From: Anaerolineales bacterium | GTDB lineage: Bacteria > Chloroflexota > Anaerolineae > Anaerolineales > Villigracilaceae | Length of the DNA stretch: 13,812 bases | Direction of reading: 5' to 3' | Assembly (NCBI GenBank): GCA_025938055.1 | Contig: JAICQC010000075.1 | Span: 1 to 13,812 of the forward strand | Part shown: one piece after another, positions 1 through 5,531 of the stretch | How positions within the stretch are numbered: position 1 is the stretch's first letter | How the letters are laid out: each line of letters begins with the position of its first letter | The notes under the pieces: model-generated | What the model was told of the DNA's origin: nothing | Databases searched by the model: none | The model's input: the letters and a program-made list of their open reading frames with translations, nothing else | Translations under genes and position numbers: made by a program

Positions 1-44
1 CGGTAGCGCTCGAGGAAAGTACCCATACGCATCATGGTGACCAT
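1..44 (-). CDS. Possible 5' end of a divergent gene, cut by the window edge
   Basis: Read on the minus strand, the first 44 bases are an open frame that begins at ATG 44 (other in-frame ATGs at 35, 32 and 26) and runs off the window, giving a plausible start M-V-T-M-M-R-M-G-T-F-L-E-R-Y. A GGAG lies just upstream on that strand, but its spacing is either 3 bases (ATG 44) or 12 bases (ATG 35), so the start is not settled. Fourteen codons are far too few to name a family. It may be a gene divergent from the permease next door, or chance. Confidence 0.2.
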   Translation of the reverse strand, partial: MVTMMRMGTFLERY

Positions 45-77
45 TTTCTCCACGTGATAGAATGCCCCGGCTTACAC

Positions 78-992
78 ATGAACACAAAAGCAATCGTTAA
101 AGCCCTGTTCGCAGTGACTGTTTGGGGAGCATCTTTCGTTGCGACGAAAGTTGCCTTGCAGTACGTTGCACCAACCACTGTGGTCTGGCTGCGTTTTGCA
201 ATGGGCGTCGTCATACTGGGCTTGGCTGTTGGGTTAAGCAAACAGTTTGCGCTCCCGGCGGGAAAGGATTGGGGGTATTTTGCCCTCCTGGGTTTTCTGG
301 GAATTACGTTCCATCAGTGGCTGCAATCCACGGGGCTGGTCACAGCCCAGGCAACGACCACAGCCTGGATCATTACGAGTACACCGATATTTATCGCATT
401 ATTGGGGCTTATTATTTTAAGAGAACGCCTGGCATGGGAGCAGATAGCGGGTATTATTTTGGCTACCGTTGGCGTTTTACTCGTCGTTACAAAAGGCGAT
501 CTCTCGTCTCTTACAGCCGGTCGCTTCGGTACAACAGGTGATATTCTGGTACTCATCAGCGCGCCCAACTGGGCTGTCTTTTCGACGCTATCCCGACCGG
601 GTCTCAAAAAGCATTCCTCAACGCTGATGATGTTTTATGTCATGAGTTTTGGCTGGCTGTTTACATCCATACTCTTTTTTGCAGGCTCGGGAGCCCGTCA
701 GTTTACCGCAATACCCTGGGATGGCTGGCTCGCCATTGCCTTCCTGGGTATTTTCTGTTCAGGCATCGCCTACATCTTTTGGTATGACGCCTTAAAGGTT
801 TTGCCGGTTGCGCAAACGGGCGCGTTTCTCTATCTGGAGCCGGTTATTACAGTGATTGTTGCCGCGCTCATACTTGGCGAGGCAATATTGCTGGCAACGC
901 TTCTTGGGGGAATCACGATCCTCGTTGGTGTATGGCTGGTGAATCGCCGCAGCCAGGCTGTATCGGTTGTCGAAGAGACAGCTACCCCCTAA
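78..992 (+). CDS. DMT superfamily permease (EamA domain)
   Basis: This is a 304-residue polytopic membrane protein of the drug/metabolite transporter superfamily, with two EamA-like halves and about ten hydrophobic helices. Family hallmarks are the N-terminal V-W-G-A-S-F-V-A-T-K segment right after the start, the second-half W-Y-D-A-L-K-V-L-P-V-A-Q segment, and L-E-P-V-I-T-V-I-V-A-A-L-I-L-G-E near the end, which is typical of EamA repeats. Members export amino acids, metabolites or toxic compounds; the substrate cannot be read from sequence. I chose ATG 78 because the first helix starts close behind it; GTG 54 in the same frame would add eight residues, and neither start has a good ribosome site. 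The gene is complete and of normal length (about 300). Nothing ties it to the sugar genes downstream, from which it is separated by 180 bases with a new promoter. Confidence 0.88.
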   Translation: MNTKAIVKALFAVTVWGASFVATKVALQYVAPTTVVWLRFAMGVVILGLAVGLSKQFALPAGKDWGYFALLGFLGITFHQWLQSTGLVTAQATTTAWIITSTPIFIALLGLIILRERLAWEQIAGIILATVGVLLVVTKGDLSSLTAGRFGTTGDILVLISAPNWAVFSTLSRPGLKKHSSTLMMFYVMSFGWLFTSILFFAGSGARQFTAIPWDGWLAIAFLGIFCSGIAYIFWYDALKVLPVAQTGAFLYLEPVITVIVAALILGEAILLATLLGGITILVGVWLVNRRSQAVSVVEETATP

Positions 993-1023
993 ATAACATC
1001 AGGCAGAATATGTATCTCTGATT

Positions 1024-1056
1024 AGCCCCAACATAGGTCGTTGCCCCATTGGGGCT
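1024..1056 (+). repeat. Nested, mutually exclusive inverted repeats downstream of the permease
   Basis: AGCCCCA (1024-1030) is complementary to TGGGGCT (1050-1056), while GCCCCA (1043-1048) can instead pair with TGGGGC (1050-1055) around a single T. Only one of the two hairpins can form at a time. No T tract follows, so this is not a standard terminator. It lies upstream of the malK promoter, so it could be a weak 3' end for the permease mRNA or a protein-binding site. Confidence 0.4.
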
Positions 1057-1107
1057 GCCCACGCGCCGAGCGGATATTCATTTCACAAAATTTATGTCAC
1101 TTTTCAT

Positions 1108-1135
1108 TTGGCTTACAGAAAAGTGGGAGTATAAT
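1108..1135 (+). promoter_or_regulatory. Sigma70-type promoter of malK
   Basis: A perfect TATAAT (1130-1135) sits 16 bases behind TTGGCT (1108-1113), which matches four of six consensus -35 bases. Transcription would start near 1142, giving a leader of roughly 30 bases before the malK start. The -35 segment TTGGCTTACAG is close to TTGCCTACAG in the malE promoter, which hints at joint control. Confidence 0.7.
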
Positions 1136-1154
1136 GGAGTCACCATATTCCCAC
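1123..1154 (+). promoter_or_regulatory. Imperfect 32-bp dyad over the malK -10 box and start point
   Basis: GTGGGA (1123-1128) and TCCCAC (1149-1154) form outer arms, and ATGG (1134-1137) and CCAT (1143-1146) form inner arms around AGTCA. The two centres differ by 1.5 bases, so the dyad has a bulge. It spans the -10 box, the predicted start point and the early leader, a position where a bound repressor would block transcription. The ROK regulator encoded downstream is the obvious candidate, but this is inference only. Confidence 0.4.
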
Positions 1155-1172
1155 GAAACGGAGGAAAGTATC

Positions 1173-2273
1173 ATGGCAAGAGTAGCATTCGAAAATGTCG
1201 TCAAAAAGTATGGCGACGTGACCGCTGTCAACAACCTGAACATCGATGTTGCTGACAAAGAGTTCCTTGTGCTCGTCGGTCCTTCCGGCTGCGGCAAGAC
1301 GACCGCTTTGCGTTGTCTCGCTGGACTGGAGGAAATCACGAGCGGGGATATTAAGATTGGGGAACGTGTAGTGAACGATGTCGCCCCGAAGGATCGTGAC
1401 ATTGCCATGGTCTTTCAATCCTACGCCCTCTACCCCCACCTTTCTGTGTACGACAATATGGCATTTGGCTTGAAGCTGCGCAAGGTACCGAAGGAGGAGA
1501 TCAAGCGCCGCGTGGGCGAAGCGGCAGATATCCTTGGCATTCGGGAACTGCTCGATCGCAAGCCGCGCCAGCTTTCAGGTGGTCAGCGCCAGCGCGTGGC
1601 AGTGGGACGTGCCATCGTGCGCGAGCCGAAGGTCTTCCTCTTCGATGAGCCGCTCTCGAACCTGGATGCGAAACTGCGCGTGGCAATGCGCGCCGAGATC
1701 AGCAAACTGCACCAGCGCCTGCAGACCACGTTCATTTACGTGACCCACGACCAGATCGAAGCCATGACCATGGCAACTCGCATCGCAGTCATCAACAAGG
1801 GCGTTTTGCAGCAGCTCGATACTCCACAGAATCTCTATGATCACCCCAACAACCTTTTTGTCGCTGGTTTCATCGGCTCCCCCGCCATGAACTTCTTCCC
1901 CGGAAAACTCCGCAAGGATAACGGCAAGCTGGTTGTGGACACAGGCGATTTTACAGTGTCCATTCCACCAAAATTCTCCAAACCATATGAGACCCATGCC
2001 GGCAAGGATATTATCTTTGGCATTCGCCCGGAGAATATTCATGATGCTGACTTCGTCCCACCCAATATCGACGCCGAGAAAGTGGCTGTGAAAGTGGATG
2101 TGACTGAATTGATGGGCAACGAGATATTCCTTTATCTGGTTAGCGGGAAGAATACCTTCGTCTCCCGCGTCGACCCCCGCTCGAAGCTGCGCGTGGGCGA
2201 ACAGGCTTCTGTGGCATTTGACATGGACTCCATCCACGTCTTCGATGCCGCCACCGAAGAAGCGATCCGATAA
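1173..2273 (+). CDS. malK: Sugar ABC importer ATPase, MalK/MsmK/UgpC type
   Basis: This 366-residue ATPase energises carbohydrate uptake by ABC importers of the maltose type from the cytoplasmic face of the membrane. Visible in order: Walker A G-P-S-G-C-G-K-T-T (residues 36-44), the Q-loop in M-V-F-Q-S-Y-A-L-Y-P-H, the signature L-S-G-G-Q-R-Q-R-V-A-V-G-R-A, Walker B V-F-L-F-D-E-P-L-S-N-L-D, the H-loop Y-V-T-H-D-Q-I-E-A-M-T, and a C-terminal TOBE-type regulatory region. The length matches MalK/MsmX (about 370). ATG 1173 is chosen because GGAGG lies at 1160-1164 with 8-base spacing; an upstream in-frame extension has no such signal and no homologous sequence. It has its own promoter and terminator and is not part of the malEFG unit, so, like MsmX/MsmK, it may serve several importers. 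The symbol rests on family plus neighbourhood; msmK or ugpC would be equally defensible. Confidence 0.93.
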   Translation: MARVAFENVVKKYGDVTAVNNLNIDVADKEFLVLVGPSGCGKTTALRCLAGLEEITSGDIKIGERVVNDVAPKDRDIAMVFQSYALYPHLSVYDNMAFGLKLRKVPKEEIKRRVGEAADILGIRELLDRKPRQLSGGQRQRVAVGRAIVREPKVFLFDEPLSNLDAKLRVAMRAEISKLHQRLQTTFIYVTHDQIEAMTMATRIAVINKGVLQQLDTPQNLYDHPNNLFVAGFIGSPAMNFFPGKLRKDNGKLVVDTGDFTVSIPPKFSKPYETHAGKDIIFGIRPENIHDADFVPPNIDAEKVAVKVDVTELMGNEIFLYLVSGKNTFVSRVDPRSKLRVGEQASVAFDMDSIHVFDAATEEAIR

Positions 2274-2293
2274 CATCATTTGCATCGATCTGG

Positions 2294-2326
2294 ACAGGCA
2301 TGACCGTTGGTCATGCCTGTTTTTTT
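2294..2326 (+). terminator. Intrinsic terminator after malK
   Basis: A perfect 12-bp stem (ACAGGCATGACC, loop GTT, GGTCATGCCTGT) is followed directly by a run of seven T (2320-2326). It lies 20 bases behind the malK stop and ends a single-gene transcript. Confidence 0.93.
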
Positions 2327-2358
2327 CGAAGTTCTAAAATACTACTTTGTTAAAACTC

Positions 2359-2387
2359 TTGATAATATTAGGCTTTATTGCTATCAT
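2359..2387 (+). promoter_or_regulatory. Promoter of the ROK regulator gene (extended -10)
   Basis: TTGATA (2359-2364) and TATCAT (2382-2387) each match five of six consensus bases with an ideal 17-base spacer, and the TG at 2379-2380 gives an extended -10 (TGCTATCAT). The predicted start near 2394 leaves a leader of about 35 bases before the TTG start codon. Confidence 0.65.
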
Positions 2388-2412
2388 GGGCAGGCTAGTT
2401 TCGCCGAGCAAA

Positions 2413-2423
2413 CACCTAAGGTG
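2413..2423 (+). promoter_or_regulatory. Ribosome site of the ROK gene inside a perfect palindrome
   Basis: TAAGG (2417-2421) is a good Shine-Dalgarno match seven bases before TTG 2429, and a TAA at 2417-2419 closes the frame upstream, so it decides the TTG start. The same bases are embedded in CACCT-A-AGGTG (2413-2423), a perfect 11-bp palindrome. As DNA it could be an operator half-site arrangement; as RNA the one-base loop is too tight to fold well. Confidence 0.5.
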
Positions 2424-2428
2424 CAGAT

Positions 2429-3724
2429 TTGTCAGCATTCTACTGGCTTCCCATCAATCACGCCGAGCGGCGTGTTAGGAATTTTAACAAACACGCTGCG
2501 GTGGATCTTATTCGCTTTGCAGATCAAGGGATTTCCCGGGCAGATCTGGCAGACAAAATGGGGTTAACCAGGGCTGCCGTTACCGTAATCATCAATGACC
2601 TTATTTCGAATGGCATCATCCTGAATACAGAGAGTCGCTCCACGGCAAGCGGACGACCGCCCGTTGAACTGGAGATCAACCCGAAGCAGGGGCTGGTCGC
2701 GGCTGTGGATATGGGCGCTATGCACTTGAGCGTTGCGCTGGGCGATTTTTCGGCACGCATTTTGGAGGAAATCGAAGTCCCTTTCCGGGTCGACAGAGGA
2801 CCTCAGGAAAGCCTTCAGGAGGTAGGTCTGGTTCTGAAGGAACTTTTACAGAAACGAGGTCTTTCCACGCAAGACCTGGCTGCGATCGGCATTGGCGTGC
2901 CGGGACCCGTGATCGCGGAAAAGGGCATGGTGATGGCACCTCCGATCATGCCGGGCTGGGACCGCTTCCCGATTCGCGCTACACTCGAGAACCAATGGGG
3001 CACATCGGTCACGTTGAACAACGACGCCGAGCTGGGTGCCCTGGGTGAATGGGCATATGGCGCCGGGCGCGGCGAAAAGAATCTGGCGTTTATTAAAGTG
3101 GGGAGCGGCATTGGCGCAGGTCTGATCATCAATCAACAAATCTACGGCGGTACGACGGGCTCAGCGGGAGAGATCGGTCATTTAACGGTCGATGAAAACG
3201 GTCCGCGTTGCGCGTGCGGCAATCTTGGCTGCCTGGAAGCGTTTGCAGGTGGGCATGCCATCGCCGCGCAGGCGCGGAAACTGGTCGCTTCCGGCAAGCG
3301 GACTCTGCTCTCAGAAAAAGACCCGTCTGCCCTCACGGCGCGCGATGTCGCGGAGGCAGCCCGCCGGGGGGATTTGCCTGCTCAGGAGATCATCAAACGC
3401 TCCGGCACTTTTATTGGCATCGCGATCGCCGGTCTCATTAACTTGTTCAACCCGAGTACAGTGATCATTGGAGGCGGCGTCGCCCAGGTCGGCGATTTGC
3501 TGACAACACCCATTCGTCAGGCTGTGCACGAACGATCGCTGCGAGCCTCCGAGCACAGCGTCCGCATTACAACCGCGATGCTGGGTCGTCGTTCCTCATT
3601 AATAGGTGCGCTCGTCCAGGCGATCAATATCGCCATTCATGCCATGATCGAGCGCAGAACGCAGCTCCAAAAGCACGCCGCGCCCTCTTTGCAAATGGAA
3701 GACATCCCGGAATCAAATTTATGA
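2429..3724 (+). CDS. ROK-family transcriptional repressor (NagC/XylR/Mlc-like)
   Basis: This 431-residue protein combines a winged helix-turn-helix (about residues 33-62, I-S-R-A-D-L-A-D-K-M-G-L-T-R-A-A) with a C-terminal ROK sugar-kinase fold (about 88-400). Seen directly: V-G-S-G-I-G-A-G-L-I-I, the E-I-G-H motif (E248-H251), and the zinc-binding cysteines C261, C263 and C268 in C-A-C-G-N-L-G-C-L-E. Asp199 in N-N-D-A-E matches the catalytic Asp of ROK kinases, but the N-terminal phosphate-binding segment reads D-M-G-A-M-H-L rather than D-x-G-G-T, so it is probably a sugar sensor and not a kinase. ROK repressors lose DNA binding when sugar binds. TTG 2429 is the only sensible start. Its place between malK and malEFG makes it the likely regulator of both units and perhaps of itself; this is inference. 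Length is slightly above the usual 380-410. Confidence 0.92.
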   Translation: MSAFYWLPINHAERRVRNFNKHAAVDLIRFADQGISRADLADKMGLTRAAVTVIINDLISNGIILNTESRSTASGRPPVELEINPKQGLVAAVDMGAMHLSVALGDFSARILEEIEVPFRVDRGPQESLQEVGLVLKELLQKRGLSTQDLAAIGIGVPGPVIAEKGMVMAPPIMPGWDRFPIRATLENQWGTSVTLNNDAELGALGEWAYGAGRGEKNLAFIKVGSGIGAGLIINQQIYGGTTGSAGEIGHLTVDENGPRCACGNLGCLEAFAGGHAIAAQARKLVASGKRTLLSEKDPSALTARDVAEAARRGDLPAQEIIKRSGTFIGIAIAGLINLFNPSTVIIGGGVAQVGDLLTTPIRQAVHERSLRASEHSVRITTAMLGRRSSLIGALVQAINIAIHAMIERRTQLQKHAAPSLQMEDIPESNL

Positions 3725-3737
3725 TGAATGGAGGTGA

Positions 3738-3766
3738 TTGCCTACAGGCTCCAAAAAATATATAAT
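3738..3766 (+). promoter_or_regulatory. Sigma70-type promoter of malEFG
   Basis: TTGCCT (3738-3743; four of six) and a perfect TATAAT (3761-3766) are separated by the ideal 17 bases, only 14 bases after the ROK stop codon. The A-rich spacer (six A before the -10) should help melting. The predicted start near 3773 leaves a leader of about 55 bases. This makes malEFG a separate strong unit and not a read-through product of the ROK gene. Confidence 0.7.
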
Positions 3767-3777
3767 GAGATCTACCC

Positions 3778-3791
3778 ACATTGCCGAATGT
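3778..3791 (+). promoter_or_regulatory. Candidate operator in the malE leader
   Basis: ACATT-GCCG-AATGT is a perfect 5-bp dyad with a four-base centre, just downstream of the predicted malE transcription start. The position suits a repressor site. The sequence is not the same as the dyad at malK, which weakens the idea of one regulator for both. Confidence 0.3.
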
Positions 3792-3828
3792 AAAAACCCA
3801 ATATTATCCTAATCAGGAGAAGAGAAAT

Positions 3829-5409
3829 ATGAAAACCAAATTATCACTGCTTTTCGGTTTGTTGGTGATCGCCAGCATGGTGCTAGCCGCCTGTGGTGGT
3901 GCTCCCGCAACCGAAGCACCCGCTGTGACTGAGGCTCCCGTTCAGACAGAAGCCCCGGTAGCAACTGAAGAACCTGCTGCAACCGAACCGCCCGCTGCCG
4001 AACCGGCTGGCACGCTTCGCATCTGGGCAGATGACACACGCGCCCCGATCCTTCAGGATCTGGCAGATGAAGTACTCGCCGCCTACAACCTCGAACTCGT
4101 TGTCGAGTTGAAGTCCGCCATTCGCGATGACTTCCAGGTTGCCGCGCCGCTTGGTGAGGGTCCCGACATCATCGTGATCGCCCATGACCAGGCTGGCACA
4201 CTGGTGGAAAACGGCTTACTGGCTCCGGTTGACCTTGGTGACAAGGCCGCCGATTTCGCGCCACGAGCCCTGGACGCCTGCACCTTCGATGGTGTTCTAT
4301 ACTGTCTGCCATACGCAACGGAAAACCTGGCATTCTTCTACAACACCGATCTGGTGGAAACACCCCCGACCACCTGGGAGGAAGTAGTTTCCATCGGTGA
4401 AGAACTCAAAGCCGCGGGTGAGGTGGATTACATCATGGCTGTCACCGGCACCACCTACGACGTCTATCCGCTCTTTACCTCGTTTGGCGGATTCATCTTC
4501 GACCAGGATGACCAGGGAAACTGGAATCCCGAGGAGCTTGGTGTGGACAGCGAAGGCATGATCCAGGGTGCGCAGTGGCTGGCTGAGAACGTTGCCAATG
4601 GCAACCTGCCTGCCGACTGGGACTGGGCGAACAACCATGCCCTGTTCGAAACTGGCGCAGTCCCGTTCATCATGGCTGGACCTTGGGCACTGCAGCGCAT
4701 CCGTGATTCAGGTGTGCCTTATGCGATTACGAACTTCCCCAGTGGTGGTGTTCCCTTTGCTGGTACGCAGGGCTTCTTCATCAATGCCCAGAGCGAAAAT
4801 GTCCTGCTGGCGCAAGCTTTCCTGAACGAATTCATTGCCACCGAAGAAGTCATGCTCCAACTCTATGAAGTTGGTGGACGCCCGCCTGCCTACCTGCCCG
4901 CGCTTGAGCAGATCGACGACCCCGATATCAAAGCCTTCGCGGAAGCCGGTGAAAACGCCGTCATGATGCCTGCCATCCCCGCAATGGGCTCCGTCTGGGG
5001 CAGCTGGAACGATGCGGTCGTGCTGGCGCGCGACGCGCAGCAGGATCCCGAAACTGCCCTTCAGGAAGCTGGGCAGAAGATTCGCGACTTGATCTCCAAC
5101 CCGCTGACCGGCATGGTCAATGTGCCCGGTTCCTACCAGGATGAAGCAGGCTGTGACGCCGAATGGGATCCGGCTTGTGCTGCCACGGCGATGACTCAGG
5201 GTGAAGACGGCCTCTGGCACAGCGGTCCATTCGAGCTGGTTGCCGGTGATTACGAAGCCAAGGTCGCGCTCGATGGCTCGTGGACGACCAACTATGGTAT
5301 TGACGGCGTAGCCGAAGGTGAAAACTACACATTCGCACTGGCTGCCGATGGCACCGTGGAATTTGTGTACGACCCCGAAACCCATTTGCTTGAGATCGTT
5401 ACGCAATAA
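3829..5409 (+). CDS. malE: Maltodextrin-binding lipoprotein with C-terminal X25-like module
   Basis: This 526-residue binding protein of a maltose-type ABC importer is exported and lipid-anchored: signal peptide 1-21, lipobox L-A-A-C with Cys22, then a flexible linker of T-E-A-P-like repeats (about 25-58). The family-1 solute-binding domain runs from about residue 62 (G-T-L-R-I-W-A-D-D) to 430 and shows A-F-F-Y-N-T-D-L-V, P-T-T-W-E-E and F-I-M-A-G-P-W-A-L as in MalE. Residues about 432-526 are extra: G-S-Y-Q-D-E-A-G-C-D, W-D-P-A-C, D-G-L-W-H-S-G-P-F, A-G-D-Y-E-A-K-V-A-L-D-G-S-W and N-Y-G, a pattern I associate with the X25 module of pullulanases and amylases. C442 and C450 could form a disulfide. 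ATG 3829 has AGGAG at 3815-3819; the frame open to 3781 lacks one. It heads malEFG and should be expressed above malF and malG. Specificity for maltodextrin is inferred from MalF/MalG homology and the amylase neighbours. Confidence 0.9.
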   Translation: MKTKLSLLFGLLVIASMVLAACGGAPATEAPAVTEAPVQTEAPVATEEPAATEPPAAEPAGTLRIWADDTRAPILQDLADEVLAAYNLELVVELKSAIRDDFQVAAPLGEGPDIIVIAHDQAGTLVENGLLAPVDLGDKAADFAPRALDACTFDGVLYCLPYATENLAFFYNTDLVETPPTTWEEVVSIGEELKAAGEVDYIMAVTGTTYDVYPLFTSFGGFIFDQDDQGNWNPEELGVDSEGMIQGAQWLAENVANGNLPADWDWANNHALFETGAVPFIMAGPWALQRIRDSGVPYAITNFPSGGVPFAGTQGFFINAQSENVLLAQAFLNEFIATEEVMLQLYEVGGRPPAYLPALEQIDDPDIKAFAEAGENAVMMPAIPAMGSVWGSWNDAVVLARDAQQDPETALQEAGQKIRDLISNPLTGMVNVPGSYQDEAGCDAEWDPACAATAMTQGEDGLWHSGPFELVAGDYEAKVALDGSWTTNYGIDGVAEGENYTFALAADGTVEFVYDPETHLLEIVTQ

Positions 5410-5424
5410 ACACGTAAGCTAACC

Positions 5425-5463
5425 AGGAAGGCTGAGGAGCATCGTACGCTCCTCAGCCTTCCT
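5425..5463 (+). repeat. Perfect 16-bp hairpin between malE and malF
   Basis: AGGAAGGCTGAGGAGC (5425-5440) and its exact complement (5448-5463) flank a seven-base loop ATCGTAC. No T tract follows (CATAATTGC), so full termination is unlikely. By analogy with the malE-malF gap of enterobacteria, it probably protects the malE mRNA 3' end, or partly terminates, so that binding protein is made in excess of permease. Confidence 0.8.
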
Positions 5464-5531
5464 CATAATTGCAGACCCCGAAGGTGCTGTGTAGAGAGAC
5501 GACCACAGGGGCTGGGAATGAGGAGAATGTC

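Noticed and set aside
1575..2285. Antisense open frame of 236 codons opposite malK
   Set aside because: It covers the conserved malK signature, Walker B and TOBE region and ends inside the gap before the terminator; no independent support.
1064..2470. Shared 10-mer CGCCGAGCGG at 1064-1073 and 2461-2470 as a common operator
   Set aside because: Many chance 10-mer pairs are expected in 13.8 kb, the first copy lies 35 bases upstream of the -35 box and the second is inside the ROK coding region.
2459..2474. Hairpin CACGCC-GAGC-GGCGTG as a riboswitch or terminator
   Set aside because: It lies within codons 11-16 of the ROK gene; six base pairs in a GC-rich coding region without a T tract is not enough.
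2429..3724. ROK gene as a glucokinase
   Set aside because: It has an N-terminal helix-turn-helix and a degenerate D-M-G-A-M-H-L phosphate motif, which fit a repressor.
4708..5406. Antisense open frame of 232 codons opposite malE
   Set aside because: It is a shadow of malE; the plus strand encodes a coherent binding protein and X25-like module.
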